From contig NZ_QUWK01000003.1 of assembly GCF_003429665.1 (NCBI RefSeq), positions 1-64,000 on the forward strand: a DNA stretch of 64,000 bases, written 5' to 3'. The translations under genes were made by a program, and so were the position numbers. This DNA is from Sphaerochaeta halotolerans. Its GTDB lineage: Bacteria; Spirochaetota; Spirochaetia; Sphaerochaetales; Sphaerochaetaceae. The notes beneath the pieces are model-generated. The model searched no databases. It had not been told where the DNA came from and saw only the letters and a list, made by a program, of their open reading frames with translations. This document shows positions 1 through 7,268 of the stretch, in pieces (positions within the stretch are counted from its first letter, which is position 1; the number at the start of each line of letters is the position of its first letter).

Positions 1-113
<113 letters not shown>

Positions 114-164
114 CTTTTTTTGCTTTCAACCGGTAATCCCGGTTTAAAACATAGATAGAGAAGA

Positions 165-184
165 GGACGCATTTGCGTCCTTTT
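165..184 (+). terminator. intrinsic terminator downstream of 5S rRNA
   Basis: GGACGC (165-170), a four-base loop and GCGTCC (175-180) are followed by TTTT. With the T-run at 114-120 this gives the rRNA operon a double stop. Confidence 0.7.
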
Positions 185-265
185 CTCATAGTTAGGGAGC
201 ATGAACTTCGCTGTTTATAAGCTAGTAATAGACTAGGATATATGCAGAAATCTGTGCTCTTGCTC

Positions 266-294
266 TTGTCAGTACCCTTCCTTTTTACTATGAT
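266..294 (+). promoter_or_regulatory. sigma-70-type promoter of metNIQ
   Basis: TTGTCA (266-271) and TATGAT (289-294) are separated by exactly 17 bases. The predicted transcript start is near 301, which leaves a leader of about 190 nt before metN. The fit is seen in the sequence; activity is inferred. Confidence 0.6.
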
Positions 295-310
295 GGTACC
301 AATTCATTCT

Positions 311-482
311 CCAACGGAGCGAGAGGAAAGGAATCAGCATGATGGTTCCTCTCCCGAGCGAGTGCCGGGAAAGTAAGGTGAGATGCCCCGTCCCTTGGGG
401 CGGAAAAGGAGGCAACGCCTCCTGAGTCCAGGGCTTGCCTTGGGGTATTGATACCTTTCATTTGTGAAATGAATATTGAGGG
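311..482 (+). promoter_or_regulatory. structured leader RNA of metNIQ (candidate riboswitch, class not identified)
   Basis: The untranslated leader contains several clear helices. CCAAcGGaGC (311-320) can pair with GCttgCCTTGG (433-443), closing a multibranch structure. Inside are GAGAGGAA/TTCCTCTC (321-328/346-353), GCCCC/GGGGC (385-389/397-401) and GGAGGC/GCCTCC (408-413/417-422). After the closing helix, TTCATTT-gtg-AAATGAA (457-473) forms a hairpin just before the Shine-Dalgarno GAGGG (478-482). The layout of aptamer-like junction plus platform before a methionine transporter suggests metabolite control. It does not match the SAM-I consensus. Parts recall a cobalamin riboswitch core, but the usual CCGCCACTG block is absent. 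Confidence 0.5.
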
Positions 483-489
483 TATAAGT

Positions 490-1506
490 ATGCAAATAAA
501 GTTACATAACCTAAAGCGAACGTATGGAGATTTGCATGCGGTCAATGGAATAAGCTTGGAGATACCCTCGAATACCGTCTATGGAATTATTGGGAAGAGT
601 GGGGCCGGAAAGTCGACATTGGTTCGTCTGGTCAGCTTGCTTGAACGACCTGATGAAGGGGAAATATTCTTTGATGACGTTCGAGTTGATAATCTCCAGA
701 AACAATCACTTATCCAGAGACGGAGAAGAGTTGGGATGATTTTTCAGAACTTCAATCTCTTTTCCAGTAGGAATGCAGAACAGAACATTGCTTACCCATT
801 GGAGATAACCGGTACTCCAAAAAGCGAGATTAAGAGCCGTGTTGAGACACTGCTCTCCCTTGTTGGACTGGACGGGAGGGGCAAAGCCCCGATCAGTACC
901 CTCAGCGGTGGGCAAAAACAACGAGTTGCAATTGCCCGTGCATTGGCTTGTAACCCAGATATTCTCTTCTGTGATGAAGCCACCAGCGCACTCGATCCTC
1001 AGACTACACACTCTATTCTGGCCTTGCTGAAAGAAATCCAGAGAAAAATGAGCCTTACCGTTGTCATGATCACTCACCAGATGGAAGTGGTTCGTGATGC
1101 ATGTGACCAAGTTGCTGTTTTGAACGATGGCGTGGTTGTTGAACAGGGATTTGTCACTGATATCTTTGCCAATCCCAGCAGTGAAGTTACCAAGGATTTC
1201 CTTTCCCATCTGGTGGGGGTGGACGAAGCTGCAAAGGTAGGGGATAAGATGGTCCAATGGTCCAAGAAAAGCGGTGCGTATACGTTGCGTTTCCGTGGGG
1301 GAACCACTGACCAGCCGATTCTCAGCAAGATCAGCAGGCAGCTTGGCGTGGATTTCAATATTAGGGCCGGTGGTGTTCAGAAAGTCGGTGATACAGAGAT
1401 TGGGACAATGATCGTGGACATCAGTGGTGATGAAACAACCCGCAAAAAAGCTATCGAATCTCTCTCTCAAATGGGTGTAATCGTTGAAGAGGAGGAGAGT
1501 GTATGA
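490..1506 (+). CDS. metN: methionine ABC transporter ATP-binding protein MetN
   Basis: This is the ATPase of a D/L-methionine importer, acting at the inner face of the membrane with MetI. The 338-aa product has Walker A GKSGAGKST (res. 35-43), Q-loop in FQNFN, signature LSGGQKQ (138-144), Walker B ILFCDEATS (158-166) and an H-loop in MITHQ. The C-terminal ~75 residues form the NIL domain, which in this family binds methionine and gives trans-inhibition. ATG 490 is chosen over an upstream TTG because GAGGG lies 7 bases ahead and the product then starts at the usual place. Its stop overlaps the metI start. Expression is probably governed by the structured leader. Substrate could also be a methionine derivative. 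Confidence 0.93.
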   Translation: MQIKLHNLKRTYGDLHAVNGISLEIPSNTVYGIIGKSGAGKSTLVRLVSLLERPDEGEIFFDDVRVDNLQKQSLIQRRRRVGMIFQNFNLFSSRNAEQNIAYPLEITGTPKSEIKSRVETLLSLVGLDGRGKAPISTLSGGQKQRVAIARALACNPDILFCDEATSALDPQTTHSILALLKEIQRKMSLTVVMITHQMEVVRDACDQVAVLNDGVVVEQGFVTDIFANPSSEVTKDFLSHLVGVDEAAKVGDKMVQWSKKSGAYTLRFRGGTTDQPILSKISRQLGVDFNIRAGGVQKVGDTEIGTMIVDISGDETTRKKAIESLSQMGVIVEEEESV

Positions 1507-2165
1507 GCAAACTTTGGATACTTGTATTTGGAGCAACCATGGAAACACTGAGCATGGTTTTTTTCTCCACGCTCTTTTCTCTTATTCTTGGTTTCCCTCT
1601 TGGGATTCTCCTTTCCGCGACAGCTCCTGTGGACCAAGGGGGCATTATACCTCATCCAATAGTGAATAACGTGTTGGGAAGGATTGTAAATGTGCTCCGC
1701 TCTTTCCCATTTATTATACTTATGATACTTCTGTTTCCCTTGTCGAGATTGTTGATCGGTACCAGTATTGGTACCACAGCAACCATTGTCCCGCTGTCGA
1801 TAGCAGCAGCGCCGTTCGTGGCTCGAGTAATTGAGACCGCACTGAAGGAGGTGGATCCGGGGGTCGTTCAGGCCGCCCGTGCTATGGGTTCCACCAATTT
1901 CCAGATTGTCCGTAAGGTATTGATACCAGAAGCACTTCCGTCATTGGTTAGTGGAATTACCCTGACCATCATCAATCTTATCGGTTATTCGGCCATGGCA
2001 GGAGCAATCGGTGGGGGCGGTTTGGGAGACTTGGCTATAAGGTATGGGTACCAACGGTTCCGAGGCGACATCATGGTAGTAGCGGTTGTTGTCATTCTGG
2101 TCCTCGTTGAGGTAATCCAGGTCATCGGAAACAAGATCAGCGCCAAGTTGCTAGCGCGGCGTTGA
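1503..2165 (+). CDS. metI: methionine ABC transporter permease MetI
   Basis: This is the membrane channel of the MetNIQ importer. The 220-aa product has about five hydrophobic segments, and the binding-protein-dependent permease EAA loop is visible as the ARAMGSTNFQIVRKVLIPEA region (res. ~125-144), which docks to MetN. A glycine-rich AGAIGGGGLGD motif near residue 165 is typical of MetI. Length matches the family (217-230 aa). The start ATG overlaps the metN stop (ATGA), which indicates translational coupling. MetQ follows 61 bases after the stop, so the three genes form one unit. Confidence 0.93.
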   Translation: MSKLWILVFGATMETLSMVFFSTLFSLILGFPLGILLSATAPVDQGGIIPHPIVNNVLGRIVNVLRSFPFIILMILLFPLSRLLIGTSIGTTATIVPLSIAAAPFVARVIETALKEVDPGVVQAARAMGSTNFQIVRKVLIPEALPSLVSGITLTIINLIGYSAMAGAIGGGGLGDLAIRYGYQRFRGDIMVVAVVVILVLVEVIQVIGNKISAKLLARR

Positions 2166-2226
2166 TTCCAAAGCACAGGTTATATGTACCTCTCATCCAA
2201 GAGGGCGAGAGAAGGAGATGTTGTTC

Positions 2227-3033
2227 ATGAAAAAGATTTTGAGTATTTCACTTGTGTTGTTGCTTGCACTTTCATTGTTTGCAGCAGGCACCAAAGAACA
2301 GGCCGATTCCAATACTTTGGTAGTCGGAGCCACCCCAGAACCCCATGCTGTTTTTCTCGAGTTGGTGGTTGAGGATCTTGCCCAGCAGGGAATAACCCTG
2401 AAGATTCAGGAGTTCACTGACTATGTCACTCCAAACGAGGCTCTGGAAAGCGGAGAGCTGGACGCAAACTTCTTCCAGCATATTCCGTACCTTGAGTCAT
2501 TCAACAAGGAAAGAGGATATCACCTGGTTAATGCAGGAGGCATCCATGTGGAGCCGTTTGCCCTATACTCAGAGCAGTACAACTCAATTGAGGAGCTTCC
2601 TAAGGGTGCTACGATTGCAATTCCTAACGATCCCACCAACGAGGGCAGAGCGTTGCTGCTGCTCCAGAGTGCAGGTTTGTTGACTCTTGATGCGAATGTA
2701 GGTCTTGAAGCTACACCGCTGGATATCGCATCCAACCCCAAGGGTTTCTCTTTCCGTGAGATTGAGGCAGCAAGTCTTCCTCGTGTTCTCTCTGATGTCG
2801 ATGCTGCCATCATCAATGGCAACTACGCCATTCCCGCTGGTCTGATTGCAACCCGGGATGGCCTGCTTGTAGAAGGTGCCGACAGCCCTTATGTGAATGT
2901 CGTTGCTGTCAAGCAAGGCCGAGAGAATGACAAGGCTATTGTCGCTCTGGTTGATGCCCTGCGCAGAGAGAAGATTGCTTCCTATGTTGCAGAGCGCTAT
3001 CCCAATGGTGAAGTAGTGCTTGTAACTGAGTAA
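2227..3033 (+). CDS. metQ: methionine-binding protein MetQ (NlpA family), without lipobox
   Basis: This is the solute-binding protein that delivers methionine to MetNI. The 268-aa product has a signal peptide (MKKILSISLVLLLALSLFAAG) followed by a NlpA/MetQ fold; GATPEPHAVFLE and the GELDANFFQHIPYL region are family hallmarks. ATG 2227 is preferred over ATG 2218 because the Shine-Dalgarno GAAGGAG (2211-2217) abuts 2218 but lies 9 bases before 2227. MetQ proteins are usually lipoproteins, but no cysteine follows the hydrophobic core here (LSLFAAGTKEQ), so the product may be a free or uncleaved-anchor periplasmic protein. A strong terminator follows at 3055. Confidence 0.92.
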   Translation: MKKILSISLVLLLALSLFAAGTKEQADSNTLVVGATPEPHAVFLELVVEDLAQQGITLKIQEFTDYVTPNEALESGELDANFFQHIPYLESFNKERGYHLVNAGGIHVEPFALYSEQYNSIEELPKGATIAIPNDPTNEGRALLLLQSAGLLTLDANVGLEATPLDIASNPKGFSFREIEAASLPRVLSDVDAAIINGNYAIPAGLIATRDGLLVEGADSPYVNVVAVKQGRENDKAIVALVDALRREKIASYVAERYPNGEVVLVTE

Positions 3034-3054
3034 CAGTATTGTAATTGTACTTTG

Positions 3055-3084
3055 CCTCCTTGCAGTGATGCTTGGAGGTTTTTT
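3055..3084 (+). terminator. intrinsic terminator of metNIQ
   Basis: CCTCC (3056-3060) pairs with GGAGG (3074-3078), with an inner GC/GC pair, followed by a T6 run. It ends the metNIQ transcript 22 bases after the stop codon. Confidence 0.8.
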
Positions 3085-3135
3085 CGTATAGATATACAAT
3101 AATATTCGTAAAAATGAATAATAATACGGTAAAAC

Positions 3136-3164
3136 TTGACACGTATTGTATAAATATGTACGAT
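3136..3164 (+). promoter_or_regulatory. sigma-70-type promoter of the ornithine carbamoyltransferase gene
   Basis: TTGACA (3136-3141), a 17-base spacer and TACGAT (3159-3164) lie just upstream of the gene; the predicted start is near 3171, giving a leader of about 19 nt. An imperfect palindrome TATTC-gtaaaaat-GAATA (3103-3120) sits upstream. Its half-sites are in the opposite order to the ArgR box, so its role is open. Confidence 0.7.
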
Positions 3165-3189
3165 TCCTATCATAATAATGGAGGCTGAC

Positions 3190-4200
3190 ATGATATCGAT
3201 GAAAGGACGCAGCTTTTTGACCCTCAAAGATTACTCAGGACAGGAGATTTTGGACCTTCTCCAGCTCTCAGCCGGCCTGAAGGCAAAAAAACAAGGGAAG
3301 CATTATCCCGAGAGGCTTCAGGGAAAGCTGCTTGCAGGGAAAAATATTGTTTTGATCTTTGATAAGAGCTCGACCCGTACCCGTTGTTCGTTTGAGGTAG
3401 CTGCCTTTGATGAAGGGGCCTGTGTTACCTTTCTGACCAATAGCCAAATGGGGAAAAAGGAATCCATCGAGGATACTGCAAAAGTACTGGGGAGCATGTA
3501 TGATGGCATCCAGTATCGTGGGTTCTCTCCTCAGGTAATTAGGGATATTGCCCGCTACAGCAATGTTCCAGTATGGAATGGGTTGACAGATGATGATCAT
3601 CCAACACAGGTGCTGGCGGACGTTCTCACAGCCATGGAGCATACTAAGAAAGCCCCCAAGGATCTGAAGTTCGCCTACATCGGGGATGGAAGGAACAATG
3701 TTTCCAATGCATTGATGATCGGTGCGGCAAAGCTGGGGATGGAGTACAGGATTGCTGCTCCAAAAGAACTGTTCCCTTCCCAGGAGTTGCTTGAAGAATT
3801 GGCTCCTGTGGCAAAGGAGTCTGGAGCAAAGCTGTGGGCTACCACCGACCCCCTTAAAGCCGTGCAGGGCGTGGATGTCATCTACACCGATGTATGGGTT
3901 TCCATGGGGGAGGAGGACCAGACAGCATCGCGGATCTCCCTGCTGAAGGACTATCAGGTAACAATGGATTTACTCAAGGCATCGGGAAATGAGCAGGTGT
4001 TATTCGAGCACTGTCTCCCCTCGTTCCATGATCTCAATACCAGTGTTGCACAGCAGATCCATGAACAGTTCGGCCTTACGGAACTGGAGGTAACAGACGA
4101 GGTGTTCAGAAGCAGGCACTCCGTTGTTTTTGATGAGGCGGAAAACCGAATGCACACCATCAAGGCTGTGATGGTTGCCACGCTCGCTGACCTCAACTAG
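3190..4200 (+). CDS. argF: ornithine carbamoyltransferase
   Basis: This cytosolic enzyme joins carbamoyl phosphate and ornithine to make citrulline and phosphate, or runs in reverse in arginine catabolism. The 336-aa product shows the carbamoyl-phosphate loop SSTRTR (res. 60-65), DDHPTQ near residue 140, and EHCLP near residue 275, the signature of OTCases. ATG 3190 is preceded by GGAGG at a 5-base gap, so it is chosen over ATGs at 3178 and 3199. The gene stands alone, with its own promoter and terminator. No arginine biosynthesis or deiminase gene lies nearby, so ArgF and ArcB roles cannot be told apart from context. Confidence 0.93.
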   Translation: MISMKGRSFLTLKDYSGQEILDLLQLSAGLKAKKQGKHYPERLQGKLLAGKNIVLIFDKSSTRTRCSFEVAAFDEGACVTFLTNSQMGKKESIEDTAKVLGSMYDGIQYRGFSPQVIRDIARYSNVPVWNGLTDDDHPTQVLADVLTAMEHTKKAPKDLKFAYIGDGRNNVSNALMIGAAKLGMEYRIAAPKELFPSQELLEELAPVAKESGAKLWATTDPLKAVQGVDVIYTDVWVSMGEEDQTASRISLLKDYQVTMDLLKASGNEQVLFEHCLPSFHDLNTSVAQQIHEQFGLTELEVTDEVFRSRHSVVFDEAENRMHTIKAVMVATLADLN

Positions 4201-4224
4201 CTCGTATTCATGCATATGTACAGA

Positions 4225-4260
4225 GCAGTGTTTCCTTTTTGCGGGAGATACTGCTTTTCT
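4225..4260 (+). terminator. intrinsic terminator of argF
   Basis: GCAGTGTTTCC (4225-4235) pairs with GGAGATACTGC (4244-4254) through eleven pairs including two G-T wobbles, followed by TTTTCTTT. Confidence 0.75.
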
Positions 4261-4400
4261 TTGCGCTTTTCGGGCTAATCTACCCCAGTAAGTTGGGTCA
4301 TAATGGACAGATATGTGTCAAAATGAAACAAAAAGAGATAAAGTAGATGTGGAGAAAGGGACGAGTTGATTCAGAATCGCTACGTAGTAAGCTTATTTGG

Positions 4401-4424
4401 TTTCATTGCTGTTATATAATGAAA
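4401..4424 (+). promoter_or_regulatory. inverted repeat, possible activator (enhancer) site for hsp20
   Basis: TTTCATT (4401-4407) and AATGAAA (4418-4424) are perfect 7-bp arms, about 60-80 bases upstream of the sigma-54 promoter. That is the usual place for binding of a sigma-54 activator. It is AT-rich, so chance is possible. Confidence 0.35.
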
Positions 4425-4482
4425 TCGTATAAATTATTATATTAACGTAAATTAGCTATATTTCTAGATAATGGAAGATGAA

Positions 4483-4499
4483 TTGGCACGCTTTTTGCA
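4483..4499 (+). promoter_or_regulatory. sigma-54 (RpoN) promoter of hsp20
   Basis: TTGGCACGCTTTTTGCA matches the sigma-54 consensus TTGGCACG-N4-TTGCW at every fixed base, with the -24 GG and -12 GC dinucleotides 12 bases apart. The predicted start is near 4510, about 50 nt before the hsp20 ATG. No sigma-70 promoter of comparable quality was seen in the 360-base gap between argF and hsp20. Confidence 0.8.
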
Positions 4500-4560
4500 A
4501 AATTACAGATGAACCCCGAAAGGGATTGATGAAGAATATTATAGAACACGGAGGTGTACT

Positions 4561-4989
4561 ATGAAATCTTTAACAACAAGAAGGAATTATGATTTACCGG
4601 CATTGTCAGCATTTGACTCTCTGTTCAACGACATGCTTGGGGACTGGGGGGTGTATCCCTCGAGATTTCCGGCTGTAGATATTACCGAGAACGATGATGC
4701 CTACATCTTGGAAGCGGAACTTCCTGGCTATAAGCAGAGGGAAGTGAAGGTCAATATCGAGAAGCATGTCCTGAAACTGAGCTCTACAAAGGAAACCAAG
4801 AAGGAAGAGAAGGACAAGAAGCATCTTGTTTCTGAGCGCTACTATCAGAGCTTCGAGCGATCGTTCTCATTGCCTGAGGATGTGGATGAGGAGAAAATCT
4901 CTGGCGAGTTTGCCGACGGTATCCTTACATTGACCCTTCCAAAGAAGGAAGTTGCTAAACCCAAGGCAATTGAAGTTAAAATTAAATAA
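4561..4989 (+). CDS. hsp20: small heat-shock protein (Hsp20/alpha-crystallin family)
   Basis: This ATP-independent chaperone holds unfolded proteins until ClpB/DnaK can act on them. The 142-aa product has a short N-terminal arm, an alpha-crystallin domain from about residue 38 (PAVDITENDDAYILEAELPG) to the GEFADGILTLTLPK strand near residue 122, and a C-terminal IEVKIK tail resembling the I-x-I motif used in oligomer assembly. An AGGTG-type ribosome site precedes ATG 4561. It is monocistronic, flanked by a sigma-54 promoter and a strong terminator, which is unusual for this family and suggests control by a signal-specific activator rather than by a heat-shock sigma factor or HrcA. Confidence 0.93.
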   Translation: MKSLTTRRNYDLPALSAFDSLFNDMLGDWGVYPSRFPAVDITENDDAYILEAELPGYKQREVKVNIEKHVLKLSSTKETKKEEKDKKHLVSERYYQSFERSFSLPEDVDEEKISGEFADGILTLTLPKKEVAKPKAIEVKIK

Positions 4990-5013
4990 GTGATGGAACA
5001 ACCATCCTGTACA

Positions 5014-5045
5014 TGCAAGGCCCCGCAAGATGCGGGGCTTGTGCA
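5014..5045. terminator. shared convergent terminator between hsp20 and the M20 peptidase gene
   Basis: GCCCCGC (5020-5026) pairs with GCGGGGC (5032-5038), extended outward by TGCA/TGCA. It sits in the 59-base gap between two convergent genes and can serve both strands. T-runs are short on both sides. Confidence 0.65.
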
Positions 5046-5048
5046 TGT

Positions 5049-6488
5049 TTACCAGTTGGTGATTACATGAGCATAAAACTGTTGTGCCAGTGTTATGTTC
5101 TCCAGGCTGATTCGCTCATCGGGGGCATGCATACGGTCCACCTCGCTACGGTTCATCCTAGCAGGTGTAAAACGGTAGATAGCGTCACTCAAATCTTGGT
5201 ATTTCCTTGCATCAGTCGCACCCATCATGAGATATGGCGTAACAATCGACTCAGGAAACGTTCTTTTAATGGTTTCTGAGAGAAATCTGAAAGCATCTCC
5301 GTCTGCCTTGCTGATATGGGAGGGGGGAGTGCAATGCAAGGGTGTTACCATGACAGAATCAGAGGCAATGGTTCTGGTAACCCAGGAAACAATAGTTTCT
5401 TGTGTATCACCTGGGAGCAAACGGCAGTTCACAATTGCTGTTGCTTTCTTCGCGATGACATTGCTTTTGTCGCTCGCAGAGATGACTGTGGGGACTATTG
5501 TGCTTCGGATTACAGCATTGAGGGTTGCCTGTTTGGAGAATACAAGCTTCAGAAGGCCTGCTGTCAACCAGAGATTAAGAAAAAGCAGGCTGTAGGCAAA
5601 GGGGCCTTCCTTTCCCAGATTGGTAAGCATCTGCTTCACAGAAGGAGTCAACCTTGCGGGCATCTGCTTTCTTTCCAGTCTACTTACTGCCTGGGAAAGT
5701 GTTCCCAAGGCTGTGGGGAAGGTAGGAGTGGAGGAGTGGCCTGCATTTCTTTCAACCGAAAGCTCGAGATCGAGGTACCCTTTCTCTGCCACCCCCACTA
5801 CAGCTATGCTTTGTGCAAAGCCTTTGATGTACTCTTGGCTAACCACACCACCTTCGTCCAAAACGAAGCTGAAATGGAGTCCTTTGCTTTGAAAGTATTG
5901 AGCAATACGAACAGCTCCTTCTTTACTGCTGTTGCTCTCCTCGTCACATCCAAAAGCCACATACCAAGTATTCTTTACCGGTTTTTTCGTTTTCAGTATA
6001 TGTTCAAAGGTTGCGAGTATACTGATTACCTGTAGCTTACAGTCAAAACTGCCTCGTCCGTAGAGGTACCCATTTCCTATGTGTCCCTCGAACGGAGGGT
6101 ATGTCCACTCGTGCTCAGTTGCTCCCACCACATCCAGATGCGCAGTGAGCAGTGCTGGTTCCCGGTCGTTCTCTACTCCTTTGAAACAGTAGACCAGGTT
6201 ATAGGGGCCGATTGTCTCATTGATGATTCTCTGGTTGTTGCAAAGAGGGAAGGACTTCTCCAAGAGAGCAATCAGATGAGAGAACTCATCCCAATCTGTC
6301 TGATCGGGCTCTGCATGTGAGACAGTTCTGCATGCCACAGCCTTGGAGAGGATGGCCTCTGCTTCAGTGCCTGTTTGCACATGGGAAGGCATTATAGCCA
6401 TGTTGGTATGTATTCGCAGTATTGCAGTCCTACAGACTAATGCTACAAGGAACAACAGGAGAAAAATTGAGAGCAAAAGGAAAAGCAT
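5049..6488 (-). CDS. membrane-anchored M20 family zinc peptidase (PM20D1/carboxypeptidase-like)
   Basis: This is a metal-dependent amidohydrolase of the M20 family. The 479-aa product starts with a hydrophobic anchor (res. 2-19), then the metal and catalytic motifs: AHLDV (H117, D119), YGRGSFDCK (D149) and the DEE-type GCDEES (E183/E184). A lid or dimerisation region follows. The best family resemblance is to long M20s such as yeast carboxypeptidase S and PM20D1, which act on acylated amino acids or dipeptides; substrate is unknown here. ATG 6488 is chosen because GGAG lies 8 bases upstream; a GTG at 6503 is possible. It is divergent from a TetR gene and shares a putative operator with it. 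Confidence 0.85.
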   Translation of the reverse strand: MLFLLLSIFLLLFLVALVCRTAILRIHTNMAIMPSHVQTGTEAEAILSKAVACRTVSHAEPDQTDWDEFSHLIALLEKSFPLCNNQRIINETIGPYNLVYCFKGVENDREPALLTAHLDVVGATEHEWTYPPFEGHIGNGYLYGRGSFDCKLQVISILATFEHILKTKKPVKNTWYVAFGCDEESNSSKEGAVRIAQYFQSKGLHFSFVLDEGGVVSQEYIKGFAQSIAVVGVAEKGYLDLELSVERNAGHSSTPTFPTALGTLSQAVSRLERKQMPARLTPSVKQMLTNLGKEGPFAYSLLFLNLWLTAGLLKLVFSKQATLNAVIRSTIVPTVISASDKSNVIAKKATAIVNCRLLPGDTQETIVSWVTRTIASDSVMVTPLHCTPPSHISKADGDAFRFLSETIKRTFPESIVTPYLMMGATDARKYQDLSDAIYRFTPARMNRSEVDRMHAPDERISLENITLAQQFYAHVITNW

Positions 6489-6519
6489 GTTGAAACTCCA
6501 CACGAATTCTAGTGTTTTT

Positions 6520-6541
6520 TACAGTATAATGGTATATTGTA
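6520..6541. promoter_or_regulatory. putative TetR operator overlapping divergent promoters
   Basis: A 22-bp imperfect palindrome has left arm TACA-g-TATA (6520-6528) and right arm TATA-t-TGTA (6533-6541). It contains TATAAT (6525-6530), the likely -10 of the tetR gene, and on the minus strand TATACT, with TTGTTG 16 bases upstream, as a likely promoter of the peptidase gene. Binding here would block both genes. Confidence 0.5.
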
Positions 6542-6583
6542 ATGCAACAAGAAATTTCTACCAATAGTAGGAGAGCAGGGCGC

Positions 6584-7177
6584 ATGCCGAAAAAGATCGA
6601 TCATGAAGAGAGAAAGGAAAAGATTCTACAAACTGCACTGAAGGTCTTTGCAAGAGAAGGCTATCGTGATTCCAATCTCTCTCTGATAGCCACCGAATGT
6701 GGTGTTTCCCGTCCTACCATTTACCAATACTTCAAAGATAAGGAAGAGATTTACTATTATGCGGTGAAGCTGGTAACGGGAAGAATGTTCAACAAGTATG
6801 TTGCCTATGTTTGGTCGACCGACCAGGATTTGGTAAGCAGGATTACGACCATTTGTCTAGACATCATGCAAGAAGCAAACGAGCACGAAGGGGAATTGAC
6901 CAGTTTAGTAGATGTTATGCTCCAGATGAAGAAGGAGGGACGGGATTTCAATGAGATCATTCTCAGACGAACCGCCAAGCTCACCATCTTGTTCAAGCGC
7001 TTGCTTCGCATGGGGGTCAAGACAGGGGATATTGTTGACTGTGATGTGAATAAGGTCGCAGATCATCTTCTCATGTTGCTTGAATCATCCTGCTTCCAGG
7101 TTGCATTCTTGGATACGTTCGACATGCAACTCTCCAAGCAGCTGATCAGCACTTACCTCGATTTCTACAGGGCCTAG
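6584..7177 (+). CDS. TetR/AcrR family transcriptional regulator
   Basis: This is a one-component repressor with an N-terminal DNA-binding domain and a C-terminal ligand-binding domain. In the 197-aa product, the segment ILQTALKVFAREGYRDSNLS (res. ~14-33) and the helix-turn-helix GVSRPTIYQYFKDKEEIYYY (~40-59) are typical TetR features. ATG 6584 is preferred over ATG 6542 because AGGAG (6569-6573) lies 10 bases ahead. It is divergent from the M20 peptidase gene, and a palindrome overlaps both promoters. It probably represses itself and the peptidase. The ligand is unknown. Confidence 0.9.
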   Translation: MPKKIDHEERKEKILQTALKVFAREGYRDSNLSLIATECGVSRPTIYQYFKDKEEIYYYAVKLVTGRMFNKYVAYVWSTDQDLVSRITTICLDIMQEANEHEGELTSLVDVMLQMKKEGRDFNEIILRRTAKLTILFKRLLRMGVKTGDIVDCDVNKVADHLLMLLESSCFQVAFLDTFDMQLSKQLISTYLDFYRA

Positions 7178-7268
7178 CCGATACCCTGATTCGTCATTAT
7201 ATTTATCTACGTACAGGAGAAGACCCGAGAAGGGCCGGTTGCTTCATACCTGAAGGTGAGGAGTATCC

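Noticed and set aside
311-443. Calling the metN leader a cobalamin or SAM riboswitch
   Set aside because: Only fragments resemble the cobalamin core and B12 box; the CCGCCACTG block and the SAM-I core are missing. Without a covariance search the class cannot be named.
448-489. Earlier start (TTG at 448) for metN
   Set aside because: It would add 14 residues not found in MetN proteins and lies inside a leader hairpin; ATG 490 has a good ribosome site.
3095-3125. Possible ArgR box upstream of argF
   Set aside because: The palindrome has ATTC before GAAT, the reverse order of the ArgR half-sites, and the sequence is AT-rich. Kept only as an unassigned palindrome.
5316-6035. A 239-codon plus-strand frame inside the M20 peptidase gene
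   Set aside because: It is antisense to a gene with clear metal-binding motifs, and its translation is rich in Cys and His without pattern.
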